Below are positions 1 to 8,485 of a stretch of DNA of 64,000 nt, in pieces. This DNA comes from Streptomyces sp. GQFP. Lineage in GTDB: Bacteria > Actinomycetota > Actinomycetes > Streptomycetales > Streptomycetaceae. The DNA lies in the NCBI RefSeq assembly GCF_021545335.1, contig NZ_CP089312.1, positions 4,774,001 to 4,838,000 of the forward strand. Reading direction: 5' to 3'. The translations under genes were made by a program, and so were the position numbers. Under the pieces are notes generated by a model, which had not been told where the DNA came from, made no database searches, and saw only the letters and a program-made list of their open reading frames with translations. Every line of letters begins with the position of its first letter. The stretch's first letter is position 1.

Positions 1-933
1 TACGAACAGGCCGTTCGCCTGGCGGACTGGCTGCGCACGGCCTACCGGCTCGACCCCGGCGCGCTGCCCGGCCATACCTACCGCAGCCTGGAGTTCTTCC
101 TGGCGGACGGCGGACGGGGTACGTCCGAGCAGTTCGCCGCCGCCTTCGCCGTACTGGCACGCACCCTGGGCCTGCCCACCCGGGTGGCCGTCGGCTTCCG
201 CTCGGGCACGCAAACCGGCGCCGGCACCTGGCAGGTACGGGGACGGGACGTACTGGCCTGGCCGGAGGTGGAGTTCACCGGGGTCGGCTGGGTGCCGTTC
301 CACCCGACGCCCGGCGAGGCCACGCAGGGCGGCTCCGTCGGCGTATCGGCACAGGAGCCCGAGGAGCCTCGGAACGCGGGCCGGGAGACCACCGACCCGG
401 CGCGGCCGTCGACGTCACCGTCGACGTCACCGCGTACGCCGGACGCGGCAGCCCCCGCCGCCGGGGAAGGGCCCGGCTCGGGTCCGCCCCTCTGGCTCAC
501 CGTCCCCCTCGCGCTGCTCCTCCTCACCACGGCCTATGTGCTGTACGCGCTGTGGCTGCCGTACCGCAGGCGCAGCCGACGGCGCGGCGACCCCGACGCG
601 CGGCGCCGGGTCCTCGGCGCCTGGCAGCAGATCGTCGAACACCTCACGGAGATCGGCCTGCCCGCCACGGGAGCGCACACGGCACAGGAGGTCGCCGACT
701 TCGGCGCGGAGCGCGTGGGCGGCGCCGTGGGCGGGCGCCTGCCGGCCCTGGCCACCCTGGTCAACGAGGTCGCGTACGCGGGCCGCAGACCCGACGTCGC
801 TGCGGCGGACGCCGCGTGGGCGGACTGCGAGGCGGTCGAGAAGACCGTCCGGGACCGCGTCCCACGCCGGACCCGGCTGGTCCGGCTGCTGCGCTCTGCG
901 GCGCGGGGGCGGGGGCGGGGGCGGAGGGCGTGA
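1..933 (+). CDS. Transglutaminase-like membrane protein, C-terminal part (5' end outside window)
   Basis: The open frame runs from base 1 to a TGA at 931-933, so the N-terminus is missing. The visible part begins inside a transglutaminase-core fold, continues through an acidic/Pro/Ser/Thr linker and one clear membrane helix (about bases 490-550), and ends in a basic cytoplasmic tail of the kind seen in DUF4129-type proteins. Active members of this fold carry G-x-C-x-Q-F-A and H-A-W-P-E-V. Here the first motif reads GTSEQFA (Ser codon at 124-126) and the second VLAWPEV (Leu codon at 253-255), so both nucleophile and catalytic His are replaced. In actinobacteria such proteins usually follow MoxR-ATPase and DUF58 genes, which would lie upstream. 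I infer a structural or binding role, not crosslinking. Confidence 0.8.
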   Translation, partial: YEQAVRLADWLRTAYRLDPGALPGHTYRSLEFFLADGGRGTSEQFAAAFAVLARTLGLPTRVAVGFRSGTQTGAGTWQVRGRDVLAWPEVEFTGVGWVPFHPTPGEATQGGSVGVSAQEPEEPRNAGRETTDPARPSTSPSTSPRTPDAAAPAAGEGPGSGPPLWLTVPLALLLLTTAYVLYALWLPYRRRSRRRGDPDARRRVLGAWQQIVEHLTEIGLPATGAHTAQEVADFGAERVGGAVGGRLPALATLVNEVAYAGRRPDVAAADAAWADCEAVEKTVRDRVPRRTRLVRLLRSAARGRGRGRRA

Positions 934-1095
934 CGGACAGACCATCGGCGGCCATCTGTACAGGTCAGCCCCCCTATGCGCCCTCAGTGGGGGGTCGATC
1001 GCCCCATCCCTGCCCCGCAGCCGCCCCAAGCACGGCAACGCTGATCACGACCCGCAGACACCCATGGAACAAGCAGCTCCAGCACTTCCTCCTAG

Positions 1096-1119
1096 GGCGC
1101 GTATCGGGTCGTGATCAAT
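1096..1119 (+). repeat. Left terminal inverted repeat of the IS5-type element
   Basis: Starts GGCGCGTATCGGGTCGTGAT. Against the reverse complement of the outer right repeat (3290-3312) about 20 of 22 bases match, including the first 11 without a mismatch. Against the inner right repeat (2163-2186) the match is also clear, but a G/C difference appears at the sixth base of the repeat. Confidence 0.8.
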
Positions 1120-1168
1120 CGGCGAGATTCCGCATCCGGGCGAGGCCTGAACCGGTAGATCTTCTTAC

Positions 1169-2166
1169 GTGACGCGAGCGCAACTGACAGACACGGAATG
1201 GGGATTCATCGAGCCGTACCTGCCGATCGGCGAGTACGGTCCGTACCCTGAGCGGCTGCGGCAGCAGTTCGAGGGCGTGGTGTGGCGGTTCAGGACGGGC
1301 GGGTGGCGGGAGATACCGCAGGAGTTCGGCGCCTGGCCGACCGTCTCCAATCGCTTCGGACAGTGGCGTGACGTCGGGGTCTTCGAGTCCCTGCTGGAGG
1401 GGCTGATCGCCGAAGCCGCAAAGCGGAGTGAGGTGGACCTGTCCCTTGTCAGCATCGACTCCACCACCGTACGGGCCCACCATGACGCCGCAGGGATGCA
1501 CTTGGGAGAGGACGTCATCGCCGCCCTGGAGAAGGGCGCCGCCGAGGAGGAGAAGGCCAGGTAAAAGGGGGCAGCCACGCAGAACGAAACGGGCGGGACA
1601 GCGTGGAAGTCCGTGAGCGGGAGGAACGACGGCGCATCCGGCGTCGGCGAAAGCTCCGGCTGAAGGCCGCCCTGCTCGGGCGTTCCAGAGGCGGTCAGAC
1701 CAGCAGGATCCACTTGGCCGCTGACCGCAGATGCCGACCGCTGGCTTTCGTGCTGACTGCGGGGCAGGCCGCGGACAGCCCACAGTTCATCCCCGTACTG
1801 AGGAAGATACGGGTCCGTGGGCCCGCCGCCCGTCCCTGCACCCGGCCGGACGCCGTCGCCGGGGACAAAGCCTACTCATCCCGCGACAACCGTGCCCACC
1901 TGCGCAGACGCAGTATCAAGGCTGTCATCCCGGAAAAGAGAGACCAGGCATCCAATCGGAGGAACAAGGGCTCCGGGGGCGGCCGACCCGTCAGCCACGA
2001 CGCGAACCTCTACAAGGAGCGGAACACCGTCGAGCGCCTGATCAACAAGCTAAAAGCCTGGCGAGGTATCGCCACCCGGTACGACAAGACCCCGAACTAC
2101 CTCGCCCGACTCCACCTGCGCGCATCGATCATCTGGATCAAAGAACTCACCCGATGCGTCCGTTGA
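1169..2166 (+). pseudogene. IS5-family transposase, interrupted by a stop and a frame change
   Basis: The first part starts at GTG 1169 (132 codons to a TAA at 1562-1564). It carries the N-terminal domain typical of actinomycete IS5/IS427-type transposases and the first catalytic Asp in SIDSTTVRAHHDAAG. The second part is in another frame (clear from about 1660 to TGA 2164-2166). It has the second Asp in GDKAYSS and the catalytic Glu in NTVERLINKLKAWRG. After the TAA the first frame stays protein-like (KGAATQNETGG...) until TGA 1661, so I read the TAA as a C-to-T change of a CAA codon, with a separate frame change near 1640-1660. Some relatives use programmed frameshifting, but a stop in addition to the shift makes a dead copy more likely. 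Confidence 0.75.
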
Positions 2167-2186
2167 TCACGATTCGATAGGCGCCC
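2163..2186 (-). repeat. Inner right terminal inverted repeat
   Basis: Read on the minus strand it begins GGGCGCCTATCGAATCGTGA, matching the left end with about four mismatches. The transposase stop codon lies inside it, as is usual for compact IS5 elements. The flank is CGAG instead of CTAG. Confidence 0.7.
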
Positions 2187-2366
2187 GAGCAACGTCACGA
2201 TCGGATTCGGACAACACCCCGCTTAACAAGCGGACCCGTCGACGGCATGACGCCAGCCACCGACCTATCGCACCTCCTTGTCGCTTGTGCCAGAAATCCG
2301 TGAACTCCTTGGTGCGGGGCCCGTCCGGGAGCACGCTACGTCTCGTCGCCTATCCCGGAGCCGCCG

Positions 2367-3191
2367 ATGCCGTGCCAACCTCCGCCACTCGATGTGAAGA
2401 CGGTCGCCGAGCTTTACTCCCAACTCTCCGGAGTGCTGGCCGGATTCGCACTCACGGCCGTGTTCATCGTCGTCTCCCACTTTCTCGGTGAGGCCGCGCC
2501 GACCGGCCGTCGGGAAGAAACGCTCGGCCAAGCCCTTCCCGCGCTACTCGCGGCCATGCTCGGGCTGGTTTTCAGCTCGCTCACCTACTGCGTCGTTGCG
2601 GCTGACGGAGACAACCCTGGTCGGGCGCTACTCGAGCATGTTGTAGCTGGCGTCGGGTTCTCCGTTGCCGGAGCGTTGCTCATCTTCGCCGCCGTCCTGC
2701 TCATTGAGGGCGTGCTGCCCTACGACCGCGTCCACTACGCACGGCGCCTGCTTGGCCAGAGCGCACCCTTGCCGATGTTTGCGCTCCTCTGTGAGGGCGC
2801 GTATGCCTACGGCAAGGCGTACTACGGAGGGCAGGCTCCCGGCTGGCTGGGTGCTCTGATCGTCCTGCTGCTGTCCCTGGTGCTCGCCGTGTCTGCCCTC
2901 GGCTATGCGGCGTATGGCCGTCCCGGTCTGGATGGAGTCCGGGTCACCGGTGGCACAGCCATCCGGACGATTGCGGTGTCCGGGCTGTCGATCGTGACTG
3001 TATGTCTGCTAAGCGTCGTGACAATGATGGGGCTCGCCGGTACGGGCTGTTCTGTACCCGTCGGCGCCGTGGTCACCGTCTTGCTCTGCGGATTCTTCAC
3101 GGCCGTCGGCCTGAGTGTCTGGCTCTTCGTCACCCGCCCGGCCCGCCCCGTAGTCCCGGTCCCGGCTCCCACTCGGGCCCCTGCAGTCTAG
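2367..3191 (+). CDS. Polytopic membrane protein, unknown function (possible IS passenger)
   Basis: 274 residues with about six or seven hydrophobic helices, for example near residues 20-40, 60-80, 100-120, 155-185, 200-220 and 225-250, and a Pro-rich C-terminal tail (PVVPVPAPTRAP). I recognise no catalytic motif or named family. No strong ribosome site precedes ATG 2367, so the start is uncertain. Codon use is somewhat less GC-biased than in neighbouring genes (codons such as TTT, GTA and TTG occur), compatible with acquired DNA. It sits between the inner and outer right repeats of the IS5-type element and is its only intact ORF. Confidence 0.6.
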   Translation: MPCQPPPLDVKTVAELYSQLSGVLAGFALTAVFIVVSHFLGEAAPTGRREETLGQALPALLAAMLGLVFSSLTYCVVAADGDNPGRALLEHVVAGVGFSVAGALLIFAAVLLIEGVLPYDRVHYARRLLGQSAPLPMFALLCEGAYAYGKAYYGGQAPGWLGALIVLLLSLVLAVSALGYAAYGRPGLDGVRVTGGTAIRTIAVSGLSIVTVCLLSVVTMMGLAGTGCSVPVGAVVTVLLCGFFTAVGLSVWLFVTRPARPVVPVPAPTRAPAV

Positions 3192-3289
3192 AGCGCGTTT
3201 GGCAGGCCCGGCATTCCGCGTAGGCCAGCTGCACTTGCGTGGCTGAAGATCTACCGCTCCAGGTTTCGTCGTCAAGGCCCAGTTCCGGA

Positions 3290-3312
3290 CTGATCAGGAC
3301 TCGATACGCGCC
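3290..3312 (-). repeat. Outer right terminal inverted repeat followed by CTAG
   Basis: Read on the minus strand it begins GGCGCGTATCGAGTCCTGAT, differing from the left end at two of the first 22 bases. CTAG follows at 3313-3316, equal to the CTAG before the left end. Similarity does not continue beyond about 23 bases into the interior, so no other transposase remnant is visible here. Confidence 0.7.
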
Positions 3313-3468
3313 CTAGCGGCAACGACGAGCAGCACGGAGCACTCCTTCAAGGTCCCCATGCGTCCTGAATTAGCCACGTTTTCGGGGAAGTTCGCTCTGG
3401 CGAAACTGGGAACCTCAGCGATACCGTCAGTCGTCTTGACTGAACACCTGTCTCACGGGGAGCTCACC

Positions 3469-4119
3469 TTGAAGCGCCGCTCTTTGCCCGTTGCTGCCGC
3501 GCTCGCCGCGACTGCAGCCCTCCTGCTGACGGCGTGCGGCAGCGGGGACGAGAAGTCCAGCGACAACGACAAAATTGCTGGAGCCGACGTCGGCAACACG
3601 AAGACACCAGCTTCACCGAGCCCGAGCGACACGGTTGACCGTCCCGAGATCACACTGCCGAGCGACCTCACCGACACCTTCGAAAGCTGGAAGACCGGTG
3701 ACGCGACCAAGGACACGATTCTCAGGGATGTCGCCCAGCGGATCGACGCAACCAACTACGCCATCACGCAGGCCAGTAGCGATGTGCCGGCGCTCGGCTT
3801 CTACTACAGCGGTGCCGCCCTGGCCGATGCCAAGGACTGGGTCGAGTCCATCGTCAAGGACGGTTACACCGTCACCGGCGAGAACCGGTACTACAACGCA
3901 AAGATCGATGTCTTCGATTCCTCGTCAGCGAGTGTCGTCTACTGCGAGGACCAGGGCAAGGCGTACGCGAAAGACCGGACGTCCAAGAAGGTCTACAAGA
4001 CCGAGGTGACCGACAAGTCGTACGTGCTCTACACGTCGCGCGTGGAGAAGAACAAGCAGGGCGTGTGGCAGACAACCAAGCTGACTTCGCAGAGGGGCCA
4101 CAAGTCGTGCACGCCGTGA
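3469..4119 (+). CDS. Secreted lipoprotein, unknown function
   Basis: I choose TTG 3469 because GGGGAG (3457-3462) sits six bases upstream and the product then begins with a perfect lipoprotein signal: basic MKRRS, a hydrophobic stretch and the lipobox LLTAC. A longer frame reaches back to ATG 3358 but adds residues unlike a signal peptide. The mature part (about 195 residues) starts with a Ser/Asp/Lys-rich linker, then a soluble domain with scattered aromatics and one further Cys (VVYCED). I recognise no family. The stop overlaps the start region of the next gene, so the two are probably cotranslated and act together at the cell surface. Confidence 0.7.
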   Translation: MKRRSLPVAAALAATAALLLTACGSGDEKSSDNDKIAGADVGNTKTPASPSPSDTVDRPEITLPSDLTDTFESWKTGDATKDTILRDVAQRIDATNYAITQASSDVPALGFYYSGAALADAKDWVESIVKDGYTVTGENRYYNAKIDVFDSSSASVVYCEDQGKAYAKDRTSKKVYKTEVTDKSYVLYTSRVEKNKQGVWQTTKLTSQRGHKSCTP

Positions 4120-5150
4120 TATCTCGCAGCCGCTTCGCCGTCGCAGGCCTTCTCGCGGGAGCCCTCGCCATCACAGTGCCGGGAACAGCGATCGCGGACT
4201 GGCCGCCGAGCAAGGGCACCCAGGGCAACACTGAGCAGACCGCAAGCTCCAACGCAGGCACGCTGGTCTCCAAGGTGACCTATTCCGGTTCCGTACGGTC
4301 GCGAGGCAGCGGCGCCGCTGTCCAGCCGGTCACCGACTGGACGCCGCCTGCATGCTGGTACGAACCCCGTTCCGTCGACGAGTTCAGAACGTACGTCGAG
4401 GGGTTCTACGAGGAGACGATCAACACTCCTGGCCAAGCCAACTACGCCAAGGCCGCGGTCGGTCAGTTCCGGGACATCTACAAAGACGGCGAGTACAAGG
4501 ACTACAACGAGGGGGAGGCCGACGAGGGAAACTGGTGGGTCGCTGTCCGAAACCCCGACCGTGAGGACGACCCCGCCAGCTGGGAGTGCAGCAAGGCTCC
4601 CTTCTGGGTGGAGAACAACGCCAACCCGGGTGTCCCTCAAGCAGTCACCCCCCAGGTGCTGGCCGAGGCCGCCTACAGCGCGATCCAGCTCCCCGACACC
4701 AAAGTCACCCTCGCGCCCGAGAACGTAACCAAGGTCAACCTCGCCACGTGGGCCTGGCTCGACCAGGCCATGTTCAAAGAGGTTTCCGTGACGGCGGCAC
4801 TGAACGTCGCCGGCCTCAACATCCAGGCGACGGCCACCGCAAAGCCGCTCTCCCTCAAACTCGAACCAGGCACCACCGACGCCACGACCTACCCGGCCTC
4901 CGGCGAGTGCACGATCAACGCCGACGGCTCCATCGGCGAGCCCTACGCCCAGGGCAAGTCCAGTCAGACACCGCCGTGCGGAATCAAGTACCTCCGCTCC
5001 TCGGGCGACGGGACGTTCAACCTCCGGGCGACCATCACCTGGGACATCGCCTGGACCGGAACCGGCGGCGCGGGCGGAGACCTTCCGGACGGCACGTTCG
5101 GCGGGGAACAGGCGGTCACTGTCCAGGAGATCCAAGCTGTCAACAGGTGA
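4107..5150 (+). CDS. Secreted protein, unknown function
   Basis: Starts at GTG 4107, inside the end of the lipoprotein gene, with GAGGGG at 4092-4097 nine bases upstream; GTG 4116 is an alternative that gives a GTGA overlap. The first 30 residues form a classical Sec signal ending near TAIA-DW. The mature protein (about 317 residues) has several Trp and paired Cys residues and a C-terminal beta-rich segment (TITWDIAWTGTGG). No domain is recognised. It is convergent with the T7SS-type operon downstream, and a membrane or envelope partner role is only a guess from position. Confidence 0.7.
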   Translation: MHAVISRSRFAVAGLLAGALAITVPGTAIADWPPSKGTQGNTEQTASSNAGTLVSKVTYSGSVRSRGSGAAVQPVTDWTPPACWYEPRSVDEFRTYVEGFYEETINTPGQANYAKAAVGQFRDIYKDGEYKDYNEGEADEGNWWVAVRNPDREDDPASWECSKAPFWVENNANPGVPQAVTPQVLAEAAYSAIQLPDTKVTLAPENVTKVNLATWAWLDQAMFKEVSVTAALNVAGLNIQATATAKPLSLKLEPGTTDATTYPASGECTINADGSIGEPYAQGKSSQTPPCGIKYLRSSGDGTFNLRATITWDIAWTGTGGAGGDLPDGTFGGEQAVTVQEIQAVNR

Positions 5151-5163
5151 AGGCGCTTGAAGT

Positions 5164-5190
5164 GCCCTGGGCCGCGTAAAGTCCCAGGGC
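5164..5190. terminator. Hairpin terminator between convergent genes
   Basis: GCCCTGGG (5164-5171) pairs with CCCAGGGC (5183-5190) across an 11-base loop. It lies between the stop of the secreted-protein gene and the minus-strand stop at 5265. No U tract is present, as is normal for GC-rich actinomycetes. Confidence 0.5.
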
Positions 5191-5264
5191 TTGGTGCGGG
5201 GCGCTACAGGCGCCTTCGTGGCGACTGCACCCCACCATGCTCAGGACCTCCCGCGAAGCGCGAC

Positions 5265-5813
5265 CTACCGCGCCTTGCGAGCCTTGCCTTTGCCCTTCTT
5301 GCGGAGCTTTCGCATTCGCTCACGCTCACGCGTCCGGCGCACCTCGGCCCGAGCACTCTCGACTCGATACAGGCCCCATCCCAGAAGCGCTGCGGTGGCC
5401 ATGCAGGCGATGAAGGCACTTCCCGTTCCAGGGATGTACTGGCAACCGTCCCTGTATGACGGGCAGTTCCTGGCGGGCAGGGAGGCAAGGACGTACATCA
5501 GTACGGCAAACGCCGTTCCCCCGCAAACCGACATGCCGAAACCACGACCTGCCCGCCGCAGCCGCGACTCCCCGAGATGTCTCGCAGAGAACCACCAGGC
5601 ACCGAGCGAGCCGACGGCCACGATCACGCCGGCGGCAATGCCGAAGGCCCAGGATCCGCCGGGCCAGTTGAGCACCACTGGCACTGTCGCCCGGACGAAC
5701 CACTTCCACAAGCCGAGCGCCATGACAAGCACGCTACCGAGGGCGATCACCACTCCGGCAATGGCGAAGCCGTCCCGAGCCCGGAACCCTGCACTGTTCT
5801 CACTCACCATCAT
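5265..5813 (-). CDS. Small integral membrane protein of the T7SS-type operon
   Basis: 182 residues with four predicted membrane helices (near residues 15-37, 50-75, 95-112 and 130-148), an extracytoplasmic loop with two Cys (NCPSYRDGCQY), and a strongly basic C-terminus (RKLRKKGKGKARKAR). ATG 5813 follows the stop of the preceding gene directly; ATG 5810, one codon later, is better spaced from GGGAG. Last gene of a five-gene minus-strand operon. Function unknown; it could anchor or accompany the secreted protein encoded upstream. Confidence 0.65.
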   Translation of the reverse strand: MMVSENSAGFRARDGFAIAGVVIALGSVLVMALGLWKWFVRATVPVVLNWPGGSWAFGIAAGVIVAVGSLGAWWFSARHLGESRLRRAGRGFGMSVCGGTAFAVLMYVLASLPARNCPSYRDGCQYIPGTGSAFIACMATAALLGWGLYRVESARAEVRRTRERERMRKLRKKGKGKARKAR

Positions 5814-6434
5814 TCACTCCCAGTGCAAGGTTCCGGCCACTGTGTCGAACAGCTCTACAAGCTGGTCCGCCAGTGGGTCCATTGGAGTCGAGAAGTTCAG
5901 CATCAACCACCGCGAAGTGACCGGAACGGGAATGTAGTAGGTGAGGGTTGTGGTGGGCAGCGTATTGCCCATCTGAGTTGCGGGGTCTGCCGCCTGCTTC
6001 CGGCGATGACGGACAGCGCTACCCGCCGCCGCCAACGACACCACGCTCAGTTCATGGTCTCCATTTCCGCTGCCGCCATGCCGACCGACCAGATGCTCTG
6101 CCAGTTCCTCAGCATCCGAAATATCGGGCCATTCGTCCGGTGCAGGAACACTGATCAACAATGAGGAAGCGAGTGGCACCGGACCGATGGTCAAGATGGA
6201 GATGTAAAGTTCCGTGCCGCCGGCATTGTAGGCATCCTTCGCCTTCCTCTGCAGATCCCGCATGAACTCCTTCTTAATATGGGGAGCGTTCTCCACGCCG
6301 TGGAACTGCCTATCGGCGAGGGCGATGATGCCACGGTCACGGTAATCCGGGTCGAGCACAAGCTGGAACCAGCCGTCAGGGACGATCAGGTTGTAGTCCT
6401 GGGGAGGTGAAGTGAATTCGCTCGCTGTCTTCAT
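5814..6434 (-). CDS. Conserved hypothetical protein of T7SS-type operon, paralogue of next gene
   Basis: 206 residues, soluble, no signal peptide. It opens with a P-x-G-W segment (VPDGWFQLVLD) and ends with strand plus amphipathic helix (WLMLNFSTP...LVELFDTVAGTL). The same overall plan is seen in the gene at 6447-7109 (FQPGWVDLTL ... SLIVVTVTW ... LTDELVSTMRL), so the two look like diverged duplicates. The pattern recalls Mog1/PsbP-like folds found near ESX systems, but that is inference. Stop TGA 5814-5816 abuts the next start. Confidence 0.6.
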   Translation of the reverse strand: MKTASEFTSPPQDYNLIVPDGWFQLVLDPDYRDRGIIALADRQFHGVENAPHIKKEFMRDLQRKAKDAYNAGGTELYISILTIGPVPLASSLLISVPAPDEWPDISDAEELAEHLVGRHGGSGNGDHELSVVSLAAAGSAVRHRRKQAADPATQMGNTLPTTTLTYYIPVPVTSRWLMLNFSTPMDPLADQLVELFDTVAGTLHWE

Positions 6435-6446
6435 CGCAGTGCAGGC

Positions 6447-7109
6447 TCACTTCGGAGGGTTCGGGATGGCCGTGATTTCATTACCTGCAGCGTCAAGCGG
6501 AACAAGACGCATCGTGGACACCAATTCATCGGTCAACTGCGTGAGTTCCTCGGTCTGCTGGACCGCTTCCCAGGTGACCGTGACCACGATGAGGCTGTTG
6601 AGACCGGGAGGGAACACCGCATACTTGACGAACTCCGACAGACGTCGGCCGAAACCGAGCAGACGCTTTGCTTTTAGCACCGCCTGGACTCGCACCGCCG
6701 GACCGACCGGGAGATCCAGGTAGGTAATATCCGGGTCGCTCGCCACCTCGGCATTGGACCATTCCAGCAGCAAAGGCTGGACTTCCGCCGCTGTCGGCCG
6801 CGATACACCTTCCTCGCCGTACGAGTCGACCCTGAGGCTGGCCAATCCCACTCCGCTGTCCGAGTAGTAGGCGCCCGCGAGGATCGGATTGTCCTCATTG
6901 AGTTCAACCGCCCGGTCAACAATGTCGTCGTAGACAGCGCTCTTCTCGATCTCAAGGCTCAATGGGTTGAGTCGGTTCACAGCCTCGGTTGCCAGTTCCT
7001 TCGCACTCGCCTTCGTGACCTCGGAAAGTGTCAGGTCTACCCATCCGGGTTGGAAGTCGAATCGGCATGCGTAGTCGTCGACCGCGCCGCCGTCTTCCGA
7101 TGTGGTCAT
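6447..7109 (-). CDS. Conserved hypothetical protein of T7SS-type operon
   Basis: 220 residues. The frame opens at 7124, but ATG 7109 is preferred because GAAGGGG, overlapping the upstream stop, is correctly spaced from it. The N-terminal strand FQPGWVDLTL, a central Glu/Asp-rich helical part and a C-terminal strand-helix unit (NSLIVVTVTW then a long helix) resemble its downstream neighbour. No signal peptide, membrane helix or enzyme motif. It could be a chaperone or immunity-type partner for the secreted protein encoded just upstream; only gene order supports this. Confidence 0.6.
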   Translation of the reverse strand: MTTSEDGGAVDDYACRFDFQPGWVDLTLSEVTKASAKELATEAVNRLNPLSLEIEKSAVYDDIVDRAVELNEDNPILAGAYYSDSGVGLASLRVDSYGEEGVSRPTAAEVQPLLLEWSNAEVASDPDITYLDLPVGPAVRVQAVLKAKRLLGFGRRLSEFVKYAVFPPGLNSLIVVTVTWEAVQQTEELTQLTDELVSTMRLVPLDAAGNEITAIPNPPK

Positions 7110-7120
7110 CTTGGTCCCCT

Positions 7121-8482
7121 TCACAGGTTGTCCACTGCCAGGCCAGTAAGCGTGATGCCCGTGCCGATCGCGGAGAGCCTCGTCGCCTTCCTGGAGATCT
7201 CGTTGACTGCCCCGAAGCTGTCGAGCCCCTGCGACGCCTGCTTGATCGTCTTGAGGTCGGAGGCAACACCTGGGTCGGCCAGCGAAAACGACTTACCAGT
7301 ACCGAGCAGGCGACTCCCACCACCCCGTGTTGCAATCGTGTTCATCGCCTCGCTGTAGCTTCCACTACCCGGCTTCAGCGCCTTGAGGTTGCTGCCCCAG
7401 AAACTTTTCGAGAAAGGTTCGGCGAAAGGCTCCTTCAGGGACTTGAGTATATCCTTCTTACTCAGAGTGAGTTTGGTCCCGGCGATCTTATTTAGCTTCT
7501 TCTGGTTGCGCCCGATCTGCTTCGAGGTGGTCTCCACACCGGCCTTGCTCATACGATTGATTGCAGCCTTTGCGAATTTTCCAGCAACCTTGGAAAAGGC
7601 CTTACCGACTCCCATCATCATGAATCCGAGGGCCGCCGTTGCCAAATCCGACCACTCAGCATTTCCCTGGAAAACCTGGACCAGGGTTGCCAAGGTGTTA
7701 AGCAGAGTTGCGATCATGGCAATAGCGCCCAGGGCTCCGGCGAGAGCTTGTCCGATGACCGGAATCCAGCCCACCGCAAGGGACAGGATCCCTGCCCAGG
7801 TAGAAATGAACTCGGTGACATCGGCGACCGTCTGGACAAGAGTTTCCCAGAATCCGTCCTTCAGAGAGTCATGGTCGACGACCGCTTCAATCGACTCCCG
7901 GGCACGCTCCGCCGCATCATCCCGGACCCGCTTGGCTTCATTGATCTTCTCCCTGGCCGACTCGATCTCATCGTTCGCGGCATCCCGCTGCGCCTCGGCC
8001 TTCTTGCGGTCTCCACCACCGGAATCGTCCTTTTCCGACTTCTTGCTGGTGAAGCCGTCCAGGCTCTTCTGCGCCGCACCTTTACGCTCATCCGCGTCTC
8101 TGGCGTCTTTGAGGGCCGCGTCCGCGATTTCCTGCGCGCGATTCAGGTCGGAAGCGTAGTTTTTGGGCCTGGCGTGCAACTTGTCCTGGTAGCCACCACC
8201 GACCTCTGTCACCTCGACACCGATGACATCAGCCGCTGTGTCATACCGTTTGAAGGCGGCTTCGAGCTTCTTGACGTTGCCCTTTGCCCTCTCCCGGAAC
8301 TCTTTGCCGGCCTTGCTGTCCCAGGCGTCGACCTCAGTAACAGCTTTTATATTCTTGATCTGACGCTCAAGTTCATCGGCAGTCTTGCGTAGTTTCCTGC
8401 CCAGCGACGCCATCTGGTCGGGATCCCCCGGAATGGGGTCACCTTCCGCCACTGGATGCCAGTCACGCGGCCGTCCCCCCAT
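7121..8482 (-). CDS. T7SS/WXG-type putative secreted protein
   Basis: 453 residues. The N-terminal 200 residues are almost wholly alpha-helical with a W-x-S-x-A-x-x-x-F element (AWDSKAGKEFRERAKGN) like the WXG/LXG fold, followed by a long charged coiled coil. Residues about 215-290 are hydrophobic helices with Gly/Ala (AVGWIPVIGQALAGALGA). The C-terminus is basic and then short and hydrophobic, ending in VDNL. It resembles the putative T7SS-secreted protein family, in which the N-terminal part normally carries a variable C-terminal toxin; I see no toxin motif here. It lies between a small helical protein and three unknown genes in a tight operon. ATG 8482 is the first good start. Confidence 0.7.
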   Translation of the reverse strand: MGGRPRDWHPVAEGDPIPGDPDQMASLGRKLRKTADELERQIKNIKAVTEVDAWDSKAGKEFRERAKGNVKKLEAAFKRYDTAADVIGVEVTEVGGGYQDKLHARPKNYASDLNRAQEIADAALKDARDADERKGAAQKSLDGFTSKKSEKDDSGGGDRKKAEAQRDAANDEIESAREKINEAKRVRDDAAERARESIEAVVDHDSLKDGFWETLVQTVADVTEFISTWAGILSLAVGWIPVIGQALAGALGAIAMIATLLNTLATLVQVFQGNAEWSDLATAALGFMMMGVGKAFSKVAGKFAKAAINRMSKAGVETTSKQIGRNQKKLNKIAGTKLTLSKKDILKSLKEPFAEPFSKSFWGSNLKALKPGSGSYSEAMNTIATRGGGSRLLGTGKSFSLADPGVASDLKTIKQASQGLDSFGAVNEISRKATRLSAIGTGITLTGLAVDNL

Positions 8483-8485
8483 GAA

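Larger units (their letters stand above)
1092..3316 (+). mobile_element. IS5-family element, possibly a transporter-IS carrying a passenger gene
   Basis: A left terminal repeat starts at 1096 (GGCGCGTATCG...) and is preceded by CTAG at 1092-1095. Two right-hand repeats exist. The inner one ends at 2185/2186, just after the transposase, and is flanked by CGAG rather than CTAG. The outer one ends at 3312, begins on its own strand with the same 11 bases as the left end, and is followed by a perfect CTAG at 3313-3316. The minimal IS is therefore about 1.09 kb (1096-2186). The outer pair encloses 2.2 kb including the membrane-protein gene at 2367-3191. Either the longer unit moved as one, or the outer repeat is what remains of a second copy. 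Confidence 0.7.

Noticed and set aside
968..995. Hairpin CCCCCC/GGGGGG after the transglutaminase-like gene
   Set aside because: Only six pairs and a long loop; too weak to call as a terminator on its own.
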